10,716 nucleotides of DNA from Temnopleurus reevesii. Its lineage: Eukaryota > Echinodermata > Echinoidea > Temnopleuroida > Temnopleuridae. Location: positions 1 through 10,716 of the forward strand of contig BQKZ01013859.1 in the NCBI GenBank assembly GCA_036244855.1, in the 5' to 3' direction. Positions within the stretch are counted from its first letter, which is position 1; every line of letters begins with the position of its first letter. A model generated the notes under the pieces. It was not told where the DNA came from, did not search any database, and worked only from the letters and a program-made list of their open reading frames with translations. The position numbers and the translations under genes are program-made. Below are positions 7,503 to 10,716 of this stretch, one piece after another.

Positions 7503-8485
7503 CTCTACAATATTATGGAAGCTATTATGGCAAAATCAAGACAGTTAAAGGCTTGACATGGACCAGAATAATCCAGGTTTGATTAAAATCAGAATAATTA
7601 GGCAAACAAATTAAACATAAGTTTGAAAAGAAAATGGGACAATAAATAAGAAAGCAATGAATATTTCAATGATAGATGTTATTGTTTAAAAACCCGATTT
7701 TCGATCCCATGACCGAGAAACATTTTAGTATTTTAGTCGTTGAATAAATGGGTGCCGCTACATTTATTGAATGAACCTTTTGGATCTTAAAAAAAACCTA
7801 GAAGTATACGTTGCATCTCTTGAAAGGGCAGAGAGTATATCATAAGTAGAAAACTAGTTATCAAAATTCACGCAAATGTATGGAAGTGTTTTTAACTGTA
7901 CGGTTATTCTAACTGTTGAAATAAGTTTGGAGATATGGTATTAGGTGATTTAACTTATGCCATAAACGAGGAGAACATAATAAAGAAACTTTGATCTGTC
8001 ATTGCCAATCAGTGTTGTTACTATTTTCACATTGCACCGTGTGATTTTGTATTGTGTGCTTTGTATTGTCACGTTATGTTCCAATCCTGGAAATGAAATT
8101 ATGGAAGCTTAAAAGTGCCACCCGAAATTACTCATAATTTTGTTTAGCTTGCTGGACATCATACGGGCAAACAAATTAGATGACGAGATATACATTAAGT
8201 AAGCTGAATATTTTTGTTCTATTTCCATCCGGGACAAGATGATAATGACTGTAAAGCATCTTATTTTCGACATTCTAGAATAATGCTTTTTAATCATGTT
8301 AATAGAGAATATCAATCGACGAATTGCAAATATTGGTGAAAAAAACATATACCTTGTCATATGCACATCAAACGACCAATGATGATAATTGATAAAGGCA
8401 CAAAAAGCTAATATAACCCCTCAAAACTTATTTCAACGGTTACAGACACCGTACTGTCGTTCATCTGCGTGATTTTGATACCCAG
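7503..8485. other. AT-rich non-coding stretch
   Basis: No gene or repeat arm is recognised. A small inverted repeat occurs at 7740-7750 / 7761-7771 (TTGAATAAATG versus CATTTATTGAA, 10 of 11 pairs, 10-base loop). The 85-codon minus-strand frame at 8109-8366 is low in complexity and matches nothing I know. Confidence 0.5.
8483..8485 (+). repeat. Possible 3-bp target-site duplication (left CAG)
   Basis: CAG abuts the left terminus and recurs at 8664-8666 directly after the right terminus. It supports the element ends at 8486 and 8663; chance for any single triplet is about 1 in 64. Confidence 0.5.
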
Positions 8486-8663
8486 GGGCCAATTGAACGA
8501 AATAGACTTAGCTATCCTCTTCATGCTAAGGCGTCTTCAGTTCTTATGCCACCCTCTTAACATAGTCGTATCAACGCTATAATCTATGTTACGAGGATGG
8601 CACAAGAAGTCAAGACGTCTTAGCATGAAGAGGATAGCTAAGACCATTTCGAGCAATCGGCCT
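8486..8663. mobile_element. Compact 178-bp MITE with 80-bp arms and CAG flanks
   Basis: Arms 8486-8565 and 8584-8663 align without gaps over all 80 bases with 12 differences (85%), leaving only an 18-base loop. The shared core TCTTAGCTATCC / TCTTCATGCTAAG is almost perfect. Termini read GGGCCAATTG and AGGCCGATTG. CAG lies immediately outside both ends (8483-8485 and 8664-8666), fitting a 3-bp target-site duplication. G/C-rich ends and a 3-bp duplication again suggest a PIF/Harbinger-like origin, though that rests on termini alone. It has no coding capacity. If transcribed from either strand it would fold into one long hairpin, a possible small-RNA source. Confidence 0.85.
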
Positions 8664-9166
8664 CAGTTTTCTTATGATATACTCTGTCTCCCAATTAGGA
8701 GATGCGAGTACTTATAGTTTATAGCCCTGAAGTAACAACTGAAGACAAGGTACTTTTATCTATCCATTACTTTCATCTTGTCTTGATCTCGGTCCAATGT
8801 CCTACCTGGAAGGAAGTAATTACTAGATGCTTTCAGTGGTTTATTGGCCTTTGGCAGCCAAAGATGAGAAAGATCAGGTATCTATAGCTACTCAGGTCAG
8901 ATTTCAACGCCATTTTGAGTGGAGGAAACTGCACATTGGCCTTATTTAATTTTTGATGGGGCTGGGTCAACTCGAGCAACAGGACTTTTGCATGTGTGTG
9001 CGTATCTACATGTTTTACATTTTATTCAACGGTTTATTAACAAGCTAATAGTATATTTATCATTCGCACTTTTTACAACATTTTTAAGTGATTGCGCCCG
9101 CCCAGAAATTGAAAACACTTGGGGCTCGACCAAATCGAAATCGTCGCCACCCCCTCCTACACATAA

Positions 9167-9192
9167 ACACACACACACACACACACACACAC
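9167..9192 (+). repeat. (AC)13 microsatellite
   Basis: Thirteen uninterrupted AC units, preceded by imperfect ACACATAA. This is a typical animal dinucleotide microsatellite and likely polymorphic in length. Confidence 0.95.
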
Positions 9193-9751
9193 GTAATTTG
9201 TGTTTTGATATGCATAAAGTGTAAAACAAGTTACCTTATACTTTTTATTGAATAGAAATGTTGATATTTCTAGTATTCACTTTTTTATTCTTAACTCTAT
9301 TTTAAGAACGCACAAGCAAAAAGTGTTGATGAAGAAGGAGCAAGGCAATCTCTACAAGTCAACATTAGAACATGTGATTGTGCATTTTTCATGAGGCGCC
9401 TAAAATATTGTCTTGCTTTGTGAACATGCTCTTTTCCTTGAATTTGTCAAATCTTCTCTCTGTTTACAAATGCCAGTTCAATGTTTGCTGACAATGCGCC
9501 CGGCTCATCTTCCATCGCCTAAAATATTGAATTGGACTTTACAAAAGGCATGAATTTAGAAGCTTCTGTCACATCCATCGTAAATGTGCGATCCTTGTAT
9601 ATTCGAAATCACTGCGATGCCTAGCTTATAAATGGTTAGGCGATCTCCAAATAATTTGATGGCTCTCTCACAACATTTTACTTCTTCATAATCACCGCTT
9701 AATGCTGAATCTTCTTTACTCGTCGGCACTTTTTTCAGATTCACATTTACT

Positions 9752-9767
9752 CCCCCCCCCCCCCCCC
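9752..9767 (+). repeat. C16 homopolymer
   Basis: Sixteen consecutive C residues after ATTTACT and before TGGCCC. It has the same length as the tract at 6909-6924, which may be coincidence or reflect a length limit in base calling. Confidence 0.9.
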
Positions 9768-9791
9768 TGGCCCTATAACCCTAGTTTGAAA

Positions 9792-9946
9792 GCACAAACC
9801 CGAGACTTTCGGTATGTGAGTGTGCAGAGCATGATACAGGGCATGCGCTGTGAGACTACATCACACACATACAGCATTGCTCTATCCTAGAGCACGAGAC
9901 ACACAATGAGACAGTGTATACCCTGTATCACTCTCTGTGTTTGTGC
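9792..9946. repeat. Decayed inverted-repeat element
   Basis: Three nested complementary pairs lie in order. GCACAAAC (9792-9799) pairs with GTTTGTGC (9939-9946). GATACAGGG (9833-9841) pairs with CCCTGTATC (9921-9929). TGCTCT (9878-9883) pairs with AGAGCA (9889-9894) around a 5-base loop. Intervening sequence is partly complementary (GTGTG/CACAC-rich), and the left arm carries about 20 extra bases. This fits a decayed foldback element, but the CA/GT-rich composition raises the chance background. Confidence 0.45.
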
Positions 9947-10328
9947 ACAACGAAACCAAAGGGTCTGTTCTTGCAGACTACTATAACCCCCAAAAATCTG
10001 GAAAGGAAAATAATAGCATTCGGCTTAAAGTTGGCATCACTTGGTACATTTACAAGCCTTAAGGAATGACAAACACCTTCTCTCCCATACACACACAAAC
10101 CGAAAATAAAATGGTTACAGCTCAAACATTCGACCCTTTATACCGCAAACCGTGTGCGCCCATCTATACTTCGGGGGCTTGGGGCTCAGGGGTTACTCCC
10201 AGATGTGCGCATTGAATAATACAAGGTCGAGCGGGTTTTCTCAGCATTTGGTGTCTTCATCAAGCACCGTGTTACGTTAATCTCCCCAAAAGTACATGTA
10301 TATATCCCGGGTTTCTTAAACGCCAGTC
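9947..10328. other. Non-coding stretch, no recognised gene
   Basis: A 65-codon minus-strand frame (9928-10125) overlaps the decayed inverted repeat and matches no known family. A G-rich patch with three G runs of 4-5 bases occurs near 10173-10192; a fourth run is absent, so quadruplex potential is weak. Confidence 0.5.
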
Positions 10329-10428
10329 ACATAGAAGCCACGATCGAACCCGACTGAACACGACTCTTTCAGCTGGATGAACAATGGCAAAGAATCGTGT
10401 TGAGTCGTGTTGAATCAGGGTTCTATGT
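10329..10428. mobile_element. 100-bp palindromic MITE-like element
   Basis: The ends are ACATAGAAGCC and, inverted, ACATAGAACCC. Inside, 10342-10366 pairs with 10392-10416 at 20 of 25 positions, including a perfect 10-bp stem AACACGACTC / GAGTCGTGTT (10357-10366 / 10402-10411). The inner arm is made of a repeated 10-base motif (TCGTGTTGAG TCGTGTTGAA), which allows two pairing registers. The 25-base centre is unpaired. It has no coding capacity and no clear target duplication. The size and the full terminal match favour a small MITE over a chance hairpin. Confidence 0.65.
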
Positions 10429-10716
10429 TGTTGGTTTTAGTTTTGTATTTAGAAGTATTTATTTTCAATAATCGAAGTTACATAAATAATGCCTCATACT
10501 GACATGATAAAAAAAAACCTATTAAGGAAAATACATGCATGAAAAAAAAGACGATCAATGTGACTGAGGTACTAGATACCGTCTTCATATCAGCTGTGAG
10601 TGGCAACATAATCATAACTTACATTTAAAAATTCACACTTTTCATCAACCTTTCTCCATATTAATTGGGATCATTCTATTCATCTTCCCCTATTTTATCC
10701 TGCTTTCTCAAGTGCC
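10429..10716. other. AT-rich right flank, nothing recognised
   Basis: No open frame, repeat arm or RNA gene is recognised. Short A runs occur near 10510 and 10542. Confidence 0.5.

Larger units (their letters stand above)
8664..9791. other. Non-coding stretch with microsatellite
   Basis: No gene is recognised. Frames at 8702-8887 (plus), 8919-9224 (plus) and 9026-9229 (minus) are short. The last two include Thr-His or Val-Cys runs that are simply translations of the AC repeat. A 14-base exact direct repeat CGCCTAAAATATTG occurs at 9397-9410 and 9516-9529. Confidence 0.5.

Noticed and set aside
8919..9224. 101-codon plus-strand open frame, longest in the window
   Set aside because: Its C-terminal part is a Thr-His run from translating the AC microsatellite, and the rest matches nothing I know.
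9026..9229. Cysteine/valine-rich minus-strand frame
   Set aside because: The Val-Cys run is the GT strand of the same microsatellite and is not a cysteine-rich peptide.

Overview
This window looks like non-coding DNA from a eukaryotic nuclear genome. I see no protein-coding gene I would call with confidence, no rRNA or tRNA gene, no CRISPR array and no bacterial operon layout. The DNA is AT-rich (roughly 37% GC by eye, not counted). All open frames are short (about 100 codons at most), overlap on both strands and match no family I recognise. Simple repeats of animal type are present: (AC)13, two C16 runs and a G-tract. The terminal motifs of several hairpin elements resemble, from memory, repeats common in marine deuterostomes such as sea urchins and amphioxus. 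A sea urchin or other echinoderm is my best guess, at low to moderate confidence.

The main content is a set of non-autonomous inverted-repeat (foldback or MITE-like) elements, together about 15% of the window. From left to right: a 492-bp long-arm foldback element (114-605); a degenerate element with a GGGCGGTGTTTC-type end (924-1095); a weak candidate (1978-2096); a well-preserved 312-bp element with 73-bp arms at 94% identity, GGCCC termini and a possible TTT target duplication (3377-3688); a decayed second copy of the first foldback family (about 5404-5749); a compact 178-bp element with 80-bp ungapped arms and a possible CAG duplication (8486-8663); a decayed inverted repeat (9792-9946); and a 100-bp palindromic element (10329-10428). 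None carries a transposase, so any mobility would have depended on proteins encoded elsewhere.

Other structure includes a 169-bp direct tandem duplication (about 5037-5360) with a CACGTGACT E-box in each copy. Its second copy runs into a GTAAGT donor-like site, where the decayed foldback copy appears to begin. A CCAAT / E-box / TATA-like cluster at 3747-3935 is the best promoter candidate. A 63-nt imperfect hairpin (4937-4999) has a perfect 9-bp stem. The remaining stretches (606-923, 1096-1977, 2097-3376, 3936-4936, 5750-8485, 8664-9791, 9947-10328 and both ends) read as ordinary intergenic or intronic sequence.

No genes can be shown to work together here. The reasonable reading is an intergenic or large-intron segment shaped by repeated insertion of small DNA-transposon derivatives. 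I found no convincing new protein-coding or defence system.
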